From: Homalodisca vitripennis
Taxonomy: Eukaryota; Arthropoda; Insecta; Hemiptera; Cicadellidae
DNA: 64,000 nt
Assembly (NCBI RefSeq): GCF_021130785.1
Contig: NC_060215.1
Coordinates: 66,716,501 to 66,780,500 of the forward strand
Direction: 5' to 3'
The position numbers and the translations under genes were made by a program. Shown piece by piece: positions 1 to 14,900 of this stretch (positions within the stretch are counted from its first letter, which is position 1; every line of letters begins with the position of its first letter). A model generated the notes under the pieces. It did no database searches, had not been told where the DNA came from, and saw only the letters and a program-made list of their open reading frames with translations.

Positions 1-2629
1 CCATTATCAATAAGTGGTGGAAGGATAGTTTAAATAAGGTAGGCCGGTGTTTTATTAAACTCTAAACAAATAGGTACATTATGTTTGGACAATGTAGTTC
101 AGTACCTCAGAAAATAGTTAATCCAGTGTTTAAGTTTATTTATTTGACAATGTGTGTAATCTGTGTGGTAAACATTTAATGTAAACATAATAGTTCTAAT
201 TAAAACTGATGTTTATGATATATCATATTGTAATTTTAAACACTATATGGTTTATGGATATAAACTTAGAAGAATGCAATGCCACATTTTTATGAGAAAG
301 ATTACAGAATTTTGTTAATACTTCATTAATACTTCCAGAACACAAGTGCTGCTTATCAGAAGTTTTTTAATTGTTACTATGACTAGACTTTCCTAAACAT
401 AAAAGTGTTAAAGGTGTTATTTTGGTGCGAAATCTCAAAATAAAGAAGCCTTTTCCATGGGTGAACTTGCTGCTGTACTGTATTTTAAAAACAATAAAAT
501 ACAGGCAATATTACTGAAAAGGTATTAAATTATTTTCACCATGCTCAGGGTGATGTATATGTTACAAATGCTCATTAACCCCCAAAATAAAATTGTGTTT
601 TTTTTCTGTGTACACCTTGTTTATGAAGAAAATAATCTGTTTTTAAATGGGATTTCTGGAACAGTTAATAACTATGGTTTCTAGGTCTTTTACAAATAGA
701 GCCAGAGAAAATTAGTGTTTTAAATTGAATTACTGTATTTTTATCAAGTAACAAGCTACATGTAATATGAATAAATTGCCATTTTTAAAATGCAAACAAT
801 TGTATTTTAGAACCGAGTTAAGAAATTTCAATTAATACATTTTTTCTTAATTTTGTATTACTGTAATTTTATTATTAAAGTTAAAAGACTTAACTTTAGT
901 TCTAAAATTCACTTTCTATTTCTAATAATATTGTTAAAGTTTTAGGTGTCAATGTGCTTTTAGAACAGAGATACCTAAAAAGGAAAAATGTATTTGGGTC
1001 GTCCCATTTTGGTGCAAAGAAGTTCAGGCTCAGTTACAGATATTAATGAGAAGTGGTAAAGAAAGTGAACTTGAGATGAGGTGAGGTAAAGGATGTCAGG
1101 AGGACAGACACATGTCTTGTGTCTAGCGTACCAGTACCATCGCATGGGAGTTACACAAGTGTTTATGTAACCTCCACTCCCTACTCTCGGGTCACCTTCA
1201 TCTTTATGTAGTAGCCTGTGGTGTGCTTTGCCAGCTGCCAATCAGTCTTCCAAACCTGTTTCACTTCTTGCTAATAGCTAAAGAATCCACTTGTTAAGGT
1301 TTAATGAAGTATAACAGAAAATGTTCCTTGCTTCCTTGTTGTATAGTGATATTCAGGTTTTGTGTACCTTGAATTGAATTTTATATGTATATATTACTAT
1401 CTTTAATTTTTAGTTATTACATTTCAGACAATTAAACTAACCAAGCTTAATTCTGAAAAGAGCAATGCACCTGCTACAACTGTATGAGGTCCAATTTATA
1501 CCATATGTTTAATATTTAAGATGCAGATTGCTCAGAAAATGTAGTGATACTATCATTGCAAATTATGTATGCAAAATAATGTACAATATTTGTCATACAT
1601 ATTGCCACTCTTCAGGATGACAATTAAACCAATTTCAAGCCAAATTTTTAATTTTATTAATCGTGTTGTCCCAGTAGTGTTGTTTCATTCATTAAAAAAA
1701 ATAAATAACAAAGTTTATAACAATGTGTAGTAATATTATGAATACAATATTTAGAAATTTTAAAACCTATTTAAGATTAAAGATTGTCTGTGTAATATTT
1801 TACTATCTATAATATTAACAATTCAATATCGAGAAATGTGGAGGATGTGGTTTAGATATATCATATTTTTTTGAAATAAATATATTTGCCAAAGATCCAG
1901 AAGATAGTATGTATATTTTTTCAATTTCATATGTCTTGACCAATCACAATTACAGTTTCAAATGCTATGCCGTTTTAGCTCTTAGACTTATACGCCTGAT
2001 GTCATGACTATCACAACAAGTTGTCTTGTTCGCACCATGTTGAAAAATTGCTAACACAAATACAAATCTTGAGATATTTTGGACTCGCTGTGGAGAGGCA
2101 TCTTCAGTCAGTCAGTTTAACATCTGTTAAACAAACAAAAAATTGGTTTCTTTCTCTAAATTAGAAATGAAGTAGGACATTTAAATTGTTGTTTATAATG
2201 TCCTTAGAATAAGAATTATAGTTTGGGTTTATCTACATAATTTTTTAAATGTATAACGTATCATAATGGCACATTGAAAGCAATAAATATGTGAATGGTA
2301 CTATCATGCTTTGCTAACGTTGCTGTCTTAAACTCATAATGTTTAAATACAAACATAAATACACATAATGTTTTTATAATTATAGATTTATTTATTTTTT
2401 GTTTTTGGTAGAGTATCCTCCAACATCTCAGAGGGAAAGAGGATGTGCTCTGTATTGGTTCTATAGTCATATTGGATTTAATTAGCTTGACATTCAGGTC
2501 TGACAATCCTTTTTGAGATTACATGGGCAAAAACAGGTCACTTTTATTGTTTTGAATTAGTTATCTAGTAATTATACTAATGGTTTGTTTTTATACTAAT
2601 GGTTTGTTTTATTTCTGATTTGTTTTCAG
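1..2629. other. Intron or upstream sequence before first visible exon
   Basis: AT-rich sequence with no exon that I recognise. The preceding Wdr62 exon, expected to end in a WD repeat just before AFSP, is not here. Nothing else is identified. A GC-richer patch at about 990-1250 may be repeat-derived. A 20-bp unit with core TATACTAATGGTTTG is duplicated in tandem at about 2573-2610, immediately before the polypyrimidine tract of exon 1. Confidence 0.6.
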
Positions 2630-2845
2630 GCATTTTCTCCAAGTCAAAAGTACCTTGTATCAGTTGGTTGTGAACATGATATGATCGTTAATGTGTGGGA
2701 GTGGAAGTCAGGAGTCAAAGTCGCATCTAACAAAGTATCCAATAAAGTGAAAGCTGTAGCATTTGCTGATAATGGAAACTACTTCGTCACGGCTGGGAAT
2801 AGATTGGTTAAATTCTGGTACCTCGAATATAGCCGTTCAGCAAAG
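2630..2845 (+). CDS. Wdr62: Wdr62 exon 1 of window (WD40)
   Basis: 72 codons, phase 0 at both ends, bounded by TTTTCAG and GTGAGT. It reads [13 protein letters not shown], then [18 protein letters not shown] and [17 protein letters not shown]. This aligns colinearly with the WDR62 segment having VASNKVS and a GNRHV-[RK]FW strand. It supplies one and a half WD40 blades. The first ATG inside it (2681) is not a start: the reading frame enters from the acceptor site. Confidence 0.95.
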
Positions 2846-5800
2846 GTGAGTTTTAATACAGTTCATCGCAGTTTAATTAATGTGTTATTAGCCATTCCTT
2901 TTTAGTTATTAGTAAGTGATGGCATATGATTGTGTGAGGTAGAGTCAAAAAGTTCCCAGAGTCAATTTAAATATACACCCAGCGCGCTTACCGGTGGGAA
3001 ATTTGTTTTGCAGCAGTGGGTACTACTCCTGGGGAGAGAATACCTATAGTATTGTTATTGCTTAGTTGCCATTGTTTACTTGTGGAGAATGTTTTCGTGT
3101 GTAAATTAAACTTTTCAATTTAAAAAAATGGCAATTAGTAAACAGTGATAAAATATTAAACTCTTTGTTGTACTTCTAAAGTCACCTAGTGAGACCCTTG
3201 AGTTCTTAATTCATGCATACAGAGGCGAGACAATGAAGAAGAGTCAAGTTTATGAATGGCACAAACGTTATCGTGAAGGTCGTGTAGGCATTGAAGATGA
3301 CCCTCATGAGGATGACCTTCAACTGTGACCTGTGATGACAACATTAAGCGAGTACAACAAGTTGTATTAGCAAACAGGAGACTAACGACTCACAAAATGG
3401 TATTTGAGATAATTTTATCACATGAAAGTGTCCACAGCATCCTTCATGATCATTTGAACACACATTGAATTTGTTTGCGAATGGTTTTACTTCATGACTA
3501 CGCCTCTGCACATCAGTCTTTGTTAGAGCACTTGACCTGGTGCCAACCAATTTCTTCTGTTTCTGCAGTAGAAAACATTGTGAAGGGAAAATGATTTACA
3601 GGTGCTAAAGCTGTGAAGGCAATGGCAATGAAAGCAATTAAAGAACTTTCACATTTCCAAAAGTGTTATGAACAGCTGTATGAATTTTGGGGCAAGTGTG
3701 TTGTTGAATGAGGAGCATGTGTTGAGGGAAAAGACATTAGTAAGTTTTTAACTTTGGTCAAAAAATATATAACCAATTTCGGAAACTTTTTGACTCTGTC
3801 TCTTAGAACGTATTACTTAGTACTTTAACCAGTTACACCTTAAGTTGAGAGACGTAATGTTACACACTTGGCTTACATTCATAACTATGGATAAAAGTGT
3901 TGTGCTAGCTTCTCCTTCCTCTTCTTACCACAGTTGTGTGCTTGGCAAAGTAGTTGAGAAAATTGAAATCTTTGGATTGTTGCCAATGGCGCAGTGTAGG
4001 GGTTAAAGTGGTTATTGCAAGATAATCAAATCAAGCAACATCGAGCTTGGCTGCTACTTGGATGGGTGACCGATGAATGATCCTGTTGTAGCAAGCAGCC
4101 CGCCTGCCCGACCATTGGTGGTGGTTCAGAAGTCACCTTTAAGCAGTTGGTCCCCTGATGAAGTGTTAGAGGGGGCTTATTAGCTCTAACTTCACCTGGT
4201 AAAATAAGACATTCTTTACTTTTATTTACTTATCCTTTAGTCCAGTGATGATTACAGCTGCCTTAACATATGACGTATGTTAATATGGAAAGTACCTTAA
4301 TATGGAAAATGTTATTTATTCGTCAACATGTTTTAGCAAATCTCCTTATAAATAGATCCCTTGAGACTCCAGACACGTATTCTAGTGCTCCTTTCACTTT
4401 TGGAAGCATGTCTTAAAAATCTCTTTTGAATAGATTTCAGTTTGAGCCCTTTTTATTTTGCATTATGTAAGTCAGGACCCTTTAAGGGGCATCTTCAAAT
4501 GAGGGAACACCAGAAATTACGTGGTGCAATACCAGGAGAGTAGATAGCCAGACATAATACAGGAATACTGTGTTTTGCCAATATGTTTAGACAAGGTGGA
4601 AAGACTCCATTGAAGCATTATCCTAACGTAGCTGTCAGAATTTTGTGGTCCACAATTCAGAATTTTTATGCCAGACTGCTTCATGTAGAACTTTTAAATA
4701 GCACTTCTTAGGGATAGTTTTGAGAAAATTACGGTAGTTCTGACATGTATTCATCAATCTTAAGCCACAACTCCTTTTGTTCTGTTGACAAGTTCTATGG
4801 AAAAATGTTGCAACAATTCTGCACATGGTCAAATGTTGTCTTTATTGCAATAGGACAAGTACCCAAGTATATGCCTTCTAGCTTTACCATCTTTGATTTG
4901 ATGCCTCGGTCATTATGGCAGTTTCCATTCTGAGTGGGTTATGTAGTAAATGACGGTGACGAACTACTATTTACTAAGTATCTGCAAAAGAAAATTGGTG
5001 ACAAGTTTTTCAGGACTTTTGTAGCAGGGGTGAAAGTGATGAGTTTTAGTTGTTCCAAAAGTTTTGTGGGTTGTTGGAAGTTAGTGGTGAGAGATTTTTT
5101 AAAGAGATTTTGGGTTTAAAAAGGCTTTGAGGGTTTATTGAAGTTTCTTAGGATCCTGTTGCTAGGCGGTTAGGTAGGCCAGGCAGGTAAGTGGGGATAA
5201 ATGGTTTGTTGTCAGAGTTGTTTTTAGGCTGGAGTTCTCCACTAGACTGAGCTAGTTGGATTTGGAGTGGTAGTGTATTCTTTGTTGTAAAAGACACTAA
5301 CCAGTTAGTAATTGTACTTATACTTTTCCTTGGCAAGAGTCCTACCTCTGTAACAAAGAAATCCAGAACTATTCCCATTCAATGCTTAGATTCACTAGTT
5401 CCATCACTTTCCTATAGTACAGAATATTTGGCAATTATTCCTGTGGATCCAGCATTATGATTGATCAATTGCAGTATAAACAATGTCCTGTCCAATGACA
5501 TCACACACCAGGGGGAGGGGGCTTAACCCTTGAAATCCTCTGCAAACACATGAATCTTTATATATATGATTTATATTTTTCCTCCCAAAATATTTTCCAC
5601 TTTTAAAACCACTGGTTCACTACTAAAGAAGTTTTCCCTCTCCCACATCCTTTCTGCTCCTAAGCTTATAGATCCAAACTCAAAAGAATGGAATGTATCC
5701 ATCTGAATGGTTCACCAAATCCCTGACCCTCCTGGTCTCAGTATCAAATAAATAATTCCATCTGCTACCATCCCATTTACGTTTTCCACCATTTCACTAT

Positions 5801-8800
5801 TTTAGGTTTGCAGTGCGATATATATATGGGATAATTTTCAGTTTTTTCTTATGTCATTATTTTACATACAAGATTGGGCAACAATGCACAACACCTAGTG
5901 TTTAAGAACGTCTCTTCTTTCACACACTCTCAGAAGCCATTAATAATCACATTACAATGTATATTGTGTTACTTTTTTCTAGTGCTCAATTTAGGTAAGT
6001 TTTGCCAGTTTATATCAATTTGTCTTAACTTTCTGACCTATAGCCTTGATCAAGCACGAAATTGATTGTGTAAGAAATATAAGTGTATATTTATATTTCA
6101 GTACAAAGAACCTGTACCTTTGATGGGCAGGTCAGCTATACTAGGTGAACAGAGAAACAACGACTTCTGCGATGTAGCTTGTGGCAAAGGAGAGATGGGG
6201 GACTCAACATACGCCATCACCAGATCAGGCCTACTTTGCGAGTTCAACAACCGTAGATTACTCGACAAGTGGGTCGAGCTCAGGGTATGTAGAACATATT
6301 ACTAAAGTTTTAATTCTTGTTTAATTATTCATTGATAAATCTTATCTACACAGTAGAGGACATAAAAACATTATATTTTAAGAGTAAAGGATTGTTAATA
6401 TTATATGCCGTAATAAAATAATATATAAATAAAAAAGTTTATAGTTTAGGGCAAATTTATGTAAACCTTTTAAGATTCATACTGGTATTTTGTAACTGTA
6501 TTTAATGTAATTTATATATGATTAACTTTTTTCAACAGTAACAATGCATTTTCTTAGTTATCTTTCATTCAACTCAAACAAATTACTTATCAATACCATA
6601 TACTGTATTATACCATTTTCAGATGTTATATACTAGAAATTTTTATTGGATTTTATGAGTTTTTATTAAAGCGGCAGCTATTTTGAGACTATTACAGAAA
6701 TGTTTTGCAATTTTTAATCGAAAGCTAGGTTTTAGTAAAATATGTTGTATTACATATTGCAATTCTGCACCTTAGCTCTGTGAACTGTGATGTTTAGTTA
6801 AAAAAAAAAAAAAAACACATCCAAATACATAATGATAATCTTAGTCTATTTATAAACATATGCATGTGTTTATATGGTATGAAATGTTCATTTTGACTCA
6901 AGGAACAATCTCCATGTTTATTCTAAGCAACAATAAATTAATCAATTTTGTGATTTTATCATCCGAAAAAGAGAATTGTAAACGTGAATAAGTAAAATTG
7001 AGAAATTGGAACAAACTAACAAACCAAATAAAGGAAATGTATTTAACAGTAAAATATATATAATTAATTGATTTTAAGATGAAATAAATTTAATTCTTTA
7101 AATGCTGATTCGCATATTGAATAACCATTATAAACAACTGTAATAAAGTTTGTATTAGCAATAAAGAAAATTGTTTAATTTATGTGATAAGATGTATTGG
7201 TAATCAACCAAGAACATGTGAAAGAGTTCAACAATATTTCCAATTTTCTGAATTTGATAATCAAACAAAACTTTAATAAATAGGTACCCTTAAATAACCC
7301 CTTCAATATAGTCTGATACAAACTTGTTTTATTCCTGTGTAAATATCAGATGTTATATTGAAAAATTTGATATAATTTTTATTACATATTCAATGTTCAA
7401 TGTATTGTTACAGATTTAAATAAATCAGTGTATTTTCACAATTTTCAAATTATCAACATACAGAAACATATGTAGATTAGGTTTTTCACTCTATTGAGGT
7501 ATTTAACAAAAATGACACTAATTATACTATTTTCATATCAATAAACATTATTTATAAATTACTATTACAAATTCCCTCATCATTATTACATTTAAATAGG
7601 TTTTGAAAGTATTTTAGAACACTTACACTTACAAAAATTAACCGAAATCTGTATCAACAATTAAAATCCAAAAACATATTTTATATTGGTTGTCATTATT
7701 TTAGTTTTTATATTATTTTTTGGGGTACTGATAAAATACATAACAATGTTACTTTTTATGAACATTAGACTTTTTATTACATACTAAATGTATAACTTAT
7801 GATTCCGGTTAGAATAGACAGTGATTTGGAATGTTCAGTCCTCATTCTACATGTAAAGATCATTGTGGGTTTCTTCTCATTTTAAACTATTTGATTTGTT
7901 TTTGAAGCATGACGAAGTAATAATCACTATACAATAATTATTAAATGGTGTTTTATATAGGGTCTATTCAGTTAGTATTAGGACCGGTTCGCTGTATCCT
8001 CAACCGTATCCGATGAAGGGGGGGTCCGACGGGTCGGCCTCGGTAGAGGGGTTCCTCACAACACAGGTGCACTTTAATTCAGTCGCCTGCAGTCATGCAC
8101 TGAGACAGGAGGTGGATATTTGTGACGTGTAATTTTTTTATGGTGTCATCGTGCTAGCATGTGTTGAGCAATGCTACAATGTGAAGTTTTGCTTTAAGCT
8201 CAGGAAATTCGCATTTGAGGCCCTTGAACTCATTAAACAGGCTTATGGGTTGATGCCTTAAGCTGCGTAAGAGTTTTTGAGTGGCACAAAATGTTTAAGG
8301 AAGGCCGGGAGCTTGTCACTGCATCGAACGTCTGACGACCGCTCGAACTGATGCTTAGGTGGCCAAAGTGAAAACAGTTTTGGCCTTTGACAGGCGTTTA
8401 AACATCGCCTTTATTAGAGAGGAGACTGGCCTTTCAGTTGGAACCGTCCTGACCATTGTAACAGAGAATCTCAATGAGGAAAGTGTGTGCAAAAGTCTCA
8501 AGTGAGGAACAAAAACTGTCATGGGTAGAAATTTTACAAGAAAATTTGGACTGCGTCCAGGAAGATGAAGTTTTTCTCGACAACGTTATTACTGGCAATG
8601 AATCGTGGGTGTTCCAGACTTCTTGTTCACGCGAATGAGAAAGGAGTTCAAAGGATATCAATTTGACTCCATCAAGGCGGTTTTAGAGGCAACGACAAAA
8701 GTTCTCAATAGTATTCCGGAAACCGACTTCCAGCGAACTTTTGACAAGTGGCAGTCATGCTGAATTAAGTGTATCAATAAAGGAGGAATGTATTTTAAAG

Positions 8801-8920
8801 ATTATTAAGTAGTTGTAATGATACCTGCAGTAAATTTTGATTTTTTGAACCAGTCCCAATACTTATTGAACATACCCTCTATATAAAATCACCATTTACT
8901 AAGTATTGTCCAACAACCTC

Positions 8921-8973
<53 letters not shown>

Positions 8974-11900
8974 ATGTAATGCTTGTGTATGTAATGTTTG
9001 CCTTGGTACTCTTTGTTCGTGTAGGTAGGGTTTTTAAATTATGTTTTTATGTATATCCATGTTATATATATATATATGTATATGAATTTCTTTATGAAAA
9101 TCCTCTCCACTCTCCATTTTAAGTATTTTTAAAATAACTCTTAATTATTTTATTGAAGATTATGCAAAGATTTTTATTTTTATCTATGTTAAAGAAGTTA
9201 AGAGTGGGTTGCTTATTTTCATTATATCTTGTATATTCATTTGTATTATTAAGAAAAATGTGTATGTAATTTTTTACTATATCACAGTACATACATTATA
9301 AATTACTATATAGTGTTATATCATTCATCTTGCCATCTTCTGGAGCCATATGCTTATACTTAGGTAACTTAGATATTATATGTTACTAAACACATATATG
9401 CTTAAATGTATGGGTACTTATGTGTATGAGTGTAAGTTTAATGTAGATCGTAAATGTATGAATACTTAAGGGTATGAGTGTAAGTTGAATGTAGATGACT
9501 TTGTATGTTGAAAAATATGTATGTTTCTGAAGTAGACTTGATTTTTCTGCAGATTTCCCGTTGTTCCATGATACAACAAAATGTTAGTACTATGTTTTAA
9601 GATCTGCAATCTGATCTTTTCCTCAAGTTGATAATTAACTTGATACATAACCATAATCATGGTTAAAATTAACAAGTTACACCAATGCATTGTGATACGC
9701 ATATGTCAGGAATCACAACATAAATGTTGTGTTTGAACTCCATGCACACTATGTGTAATACAAGTACTCAATGGAACTAACACTGATTATTATAAATTGA
9801 ACTAAATTCCAACAGAGAATCGTGGTAGGCTTTATCTAGTTTAGTTGATAATAATGTTATTATTATTAGATATAATATGCATGGAGTACACACACAGTAT
9901 GTGTTGTAATTTATGACATATGGGCGTCACAGCACAATGGTATGTTTTGTTTATTTTAACCTAGATTGTGGTTATATGTTGGGTTAGTTATCCACCTTCT
10001 GAGGAAGAGGTCCTGATTAATAGGAAATGTTTGGAAGAATCATACCTCTTTCACAAATCTTCATCTTCAAAAACAAACTTTAATCAAATAATACGTTTCT
10101 GGTTGCAGACACCCTGTGCCAACTGTATGACTGTAACCAAAACTTGTATATTTATTGGATGTGCTGAGGGAATCGTCAGATGTTTCAGCCCTCAGACCCT
10201 GCAATACATCACCACACTGCCCAGGCCTCATTATCTGGGTGTCGACATTGCTCAAGGAACTAACATAAGGTTTGCCAACACTTAGTAGATTTAACCAGTC
10301 TTGTATGAATCTTACCTTTCAGAAAGAACATTTACAATTACGATTTGGTATATTCTAATGTTATTTTTGTATAAATGCTAATTCTAGATTTCATAGATAT
10401 CTTTTTATTGCAATTAGAATAGAATGGAATAGAATAGAAAAATGATTTGTTTCCAAGAACATATACACATAGATACAGTTGCAAATTGTAAGTTACCCTT
10501 TTACAATACTTACTAAGCAGTGATAAAATAAAACAGTTGAAATTTATGACTAATATAATAATATAATTATTATGTGATTACAAACAACTTTTTATTATTT
10601 TAATTTTTCAATTTCTTAAGGTTTCAAGATGGTGGCAATTCAAAGTTTGGAAAAGAAATGGTTTTATATGTTTTTATGCATTATAGTGCCAAAAAATAAT
10701 GTTTTAGAATTCCCAGGTCATTTACGATAATGTTTGTTCTTACACATTTTTTAATACGAGGGTCTTCCAGAAAGTAAAGAACGTTTTGTTATAAGTCAAT
10801 AAAAACAAAAGATAAGAGCATGAAAATTTATTTATAAATACTTATAAACTTACTCTATTTTTCTACAAAATCGCCGGAACTGTCAAGGCACTTGTTGTAG
10901 CGTGGCACCAGTTTTTCTATACCGACGTTATACTGTTCTGCCGCCAAGGAATGAAGCCACGTTTTTACTCCTTCTTTGAGGTCTTCGTCACCCAAAAAAG
11001 TTTTTTCCGCCTAAAAACACTTTCAACTTTGGAAACAAGTGATAATCACTTGGAGCCAGATCTGGACTATACGGAGGGTGTCCGAAGATTTGCCATTTGA
11101 AAGAATTGAGTTCTGCTTTGGTTCGTGCACTGCAATGAGGCCGAGCATTGTCGTGGATCAGCACCACTTTCGACGACAGCATTCCGCGTCGTTTGTTCTG
11201 AATAGCGCGGCGAAGCCGATGCAAGGTCTCGATGTTGGCCTCTGAGTTGATTGTTTCGCCTCTCGGCATGAACTCCACATGGATTAGGCCTTTTCGGTCC
11301 CAAAAAACTGTTGCCATCAATTTCCTGGTGTTCAAATTTGGTTTTTCTTTCCTGTTTTTTGTTGGTGAATTAGAGTGATGCCATTCCATTGACTGGAGCT
11401 TTGTTTTCGGGGTTCGATAGGAAACCCAAGTTTCGTCACCCGTTACGATGCGGTCAAGAAACGCATCACCTTCTTCGTCATACTGAGTCAAAAACTCAAG
11501 AGCTGCTCCCATCCGTTTAGTCTTGTGGACATCAGTAAGAATCTTAGGCACCCAACGAGCACACATTTTCTGATAACCAAGACGTTCAGTCACTATTTCG
11601 TGCAAAAGCGACCTTGAAATTTGTGGAAAAAATTCCACTAGACTACTCAAAGTGAAACGACGGTTTTGTTGAATTTTTCCATCAACTTTCGCTGCCAACC
11701 CGTCAGTAACGAGTGACGGCCTTCCCCTTCGTTCCTCGTCGTGCACATTAGTTCGACCTTCCTTAAATTGAATGCACCATTTTCTCACTGATGACTCGTT
11801 CATCGCATTGTCACCGTAAACTGCCTTAATTTGCCTATAAATTTCAATAGGTCGAACATTCTGTGCATTCAGAAACCGTATCACACTACGCAGTTCACAC

Positions 11901-14900
11901 TTGGCGGGATTTTCAATTAACGCCGCCATTTTAATCTTTCACAGGAGACGCAAACGTGACCTCACTGTACCGCTACTCAGCTCACACTGAGGCAGAAGGT
12001 GTGGCTAACGAACAAGCTATCTACCGCGGTGGTGGGGGAACTGCGCCGCCCGTGATGCGCAATCGTTCTTTACTTTCTGGAAGACCCTCGTATCTCCCAA
12101 AATTTCCAAATAGCAGGCGTACAAGTTTGAAGTAATATACAACATTGCGGATATTATTGTGAACACTTGAACTGCTGTATGTTTTATATATATATCCAGA
12201 CTAAACTTGGTGTAAATATAGTACTTGCACACAGTTTGTTGAATGAATTCGTTAGTCAGTTGTAACCAATAGTTTCAAGATGGTGGCAATTCACATTCAA
12301 GAAAAAATAGACTTGCTAACGAACTCATCAGAGCTATGTGTAAGTACCCTTTGTACAAGTTAAGTCTGGATAATTTGAAATTATGGCAGTTATCATGTTC
12401 ACAAACTTGCGTTATATTGCATAAGTCCAAACATACATATATATACAAGGGTCATTTTTATTTTCAACCTCCGATCTCACATCATGACAGCCAGATATGT
12501 GGTAGGTCCACAGTGTGCACAGAAGTTGACCGCCCATCTTACCCAGTACAAAATTTGTCACTGCCAAGTTAAAGTAGCTAGTTTGCGCTGAGCTGCAGTC
12601 GCATAAACATGGTTGCCTTCTCTTTGACACTGGTACACGATACGGCACATAAGATTAGGCAATACTTTTTTTATAAAACGTCTCCAAGTCCTTTTTACTA
12701 AGGTAAAGATGCAACCTTCATCTGTTACGTTGCCGGCAAGAACAGTGGACAAAACACTAACGTAATTGGATGTAAGGCAAGTTTATTGCCACTACCATCA
12801 TAGAAACAAAACTAATCTTCACATGTAATAAGCTGACTGATGAGAGAGAGTTGTGGGAAATTACCTAGCAAACATCATAGCTAAAACACTATGACAACAT
12901 AGTTGCCAACTAGTACGAGTTGCAGATAAGTGCATACACTGGCAAGACTGCCTTTCATCAGGGCCGCAGGAACATAATCTGTCCGTTGCCCAATCTTTTA
13001 TGACAAAATTATCAACCATAACTTTATTAGTAATAGTATCCTTAATCACTTAGAACAATAAGTATGTAAATATACCAAATATATTGTATAAAGTTCATTT
13101 ATTCTGTTGTATTGTCTATGAAAATACCAAAAGCAAAGTAAACCTGACAAAATATATGGAGCACTGTTGGTGAAAAGTGCAATGAAAATTAGCATTATCT
13201 TTAAAACCCACATTATGAACAATCACCACTGTCTTATTAACACATTCACTGCGGATGACAAAATTACTGGTGGCAGAAAATGCGGGATTTTTTTTTTTTT
13301 TTTTACTTACCCAAAATGGAGTCAGGATAGCCGAAAGGGTTGTCCAAGGTATCCCGGAAGCTTCGTTGGCCGGAACGGTTGACGTCATGTCCGTGCCGAG
13401 TTTGCTCGTCATCCGCACCGGGTGCCGGTCACCGTGTTGTATGTGCTCGCTGCGCACTAGGTTTCGGCACAAACACTCGCGAATTACACGTATATAGTAC
13501 ATGAATGACACGTAGATTGTACATCAATTACACGTAGATAGTACATCAATTACACGTATATATTACATACTAGTTTGAAAAATATACAACATCAAAAACA
13601 GTTAACACTCCCCCCTCTCAGAGTAAAAATTAGAAAAAAACTATATACATCCCCACCCACCGCCAAAGTCTAAAAACTACTTATTTGCCCTCGTGATACT
13701 TATCAAAGCAACCGAGTTCACACAGAGCTGGTTCGTCAGGGCACACTGCACAATAGTATACTGTTTCCTTACGCTTGCCTTCTTGGTAGCAAACGCGGCA
13801 CCTCCGGGTAACTGACTTGCCGTTTCCTTTGCGCTTCATTGATTTGGAGAGACGATGCATGCTGTTGCGAGTCGGTGTGATGAGCAGTGGGGCTTCCTTT
13901 GGAGGGAGCAGGTCTTCAAGTACACGAACTCGGAAGTCATACAGGGACAGCCTATCTGAGTTGTACATGTTGTACAGATAAAAAGAATTTACAACAACAA
14001 CCTGGAGAAAGTGCACAAAAATTTTCTTGTGCCATCGCAGGGTCTTGCGCTCACAGGGGTAATACGATACCATTTGGTCCAAGCGGTCAGTCCCCTTCAT
14101 GTAAGAGTTGTAGTACATGATTGGTTTTGGCAGCGTTCGTTTTTGGTTTCTCCGGTTGGTGGTTTGGACCATCTCGTTGTCATATTGTGTGGAGATGTAG
14201 GTCACCGTCCGCTTATCCCTCCATTTTCCAATCATGACACTTTGGGCATAGTTTGCTATTGTTTCACCTTTGCCCAATGCCTTTGCCTTCACCGCTGGAG
14301 GTGTATGGAGTCTGTCGATGCGTAGGGTGCCGGTAGTGTAGGTTGAATGACGTAAAAGTTTGGATGATAAGACAAAACTATTATAAAAATTATCCATGAA
14401 CAGGGAATGGCCTTTCCCCAGGAAGTCCCTCATCAGCTTCATGACGACTTTGACGGTATGACCTTTGCCACTACAAGAGTCATGACTCCCCGTGTAAACA
14501 TGGAAGCGCAGCATGAGTCCCTCGGGTTCATTCAGGGAATAAATTTTGATCCCATATTTGTGGCGCTTGCCCTTTACGTACTGGCGGAAGACCAGTCTGC
14601 CACGCCACAGTACCATCTCTTCGTCGATTGTCAGTTCACGGTCGGGATAATAGATCTGTCGCATCTTATTGTTGAAATATTCAACAATATTTTGAATTTT
14701 AAAAGACCGGTTGTTAGCAGGTTCAGGGTGATCAGGGGTATCAACTCTTGAATAATGCAGACATCTCAAAATGCCAAGAAATCGATCTCGAGACATGTAC
14801 TCCTTGAACATAGGAAAGTTCAACAACCGATGAGTTTTCCAATAATCGTTCAATCGATTCAATCTGACGTTGCCAGTCAACAGTAGAAGGCCTAAGAATG

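Larger units (their letters stand above)
2846..6101 (+). other. Wdr62: Intron 1
   Basis: Holds a decayed mariner (2941-3797), a 5S-rRNA-derived SINE piece (about 3980-4200) and a minus-strand mariner relic (about 4440-4880). I recognise nothing in 4890-6080. Confidence 0.8.
6285..10108 (+). other. Wdr62: Intron 2
   Basis: Contains a mariner relic (7959-8878), an AT microsatellite (8926-8970), a short tandem duplication of about 50 bp at about 9410-9505 (shared GTATGAGTGTAAGTT) and a MITE-like inverted repeat (9700-9922). The stretch 6285-7958 is plain AT-rich sequence with an A15 run near 6800 and nothing I recognise. Confidence 0.8.

Noticed and set aside
975..1241. 88-codon minus-strand open frame with several Cys, Trp and Tyr
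   Set aside because: No recognised motif. The slightly higher GC and repeat-like look suggest debris, but nothing ties it to a family.
12412..12752. Open frames in the stretch starting ACAAGGGTCATTTTTATTTT
   Set aside because: The terminus-like start hints at a transposon, but none of the frames shows transposase motifs and no partner end was found.
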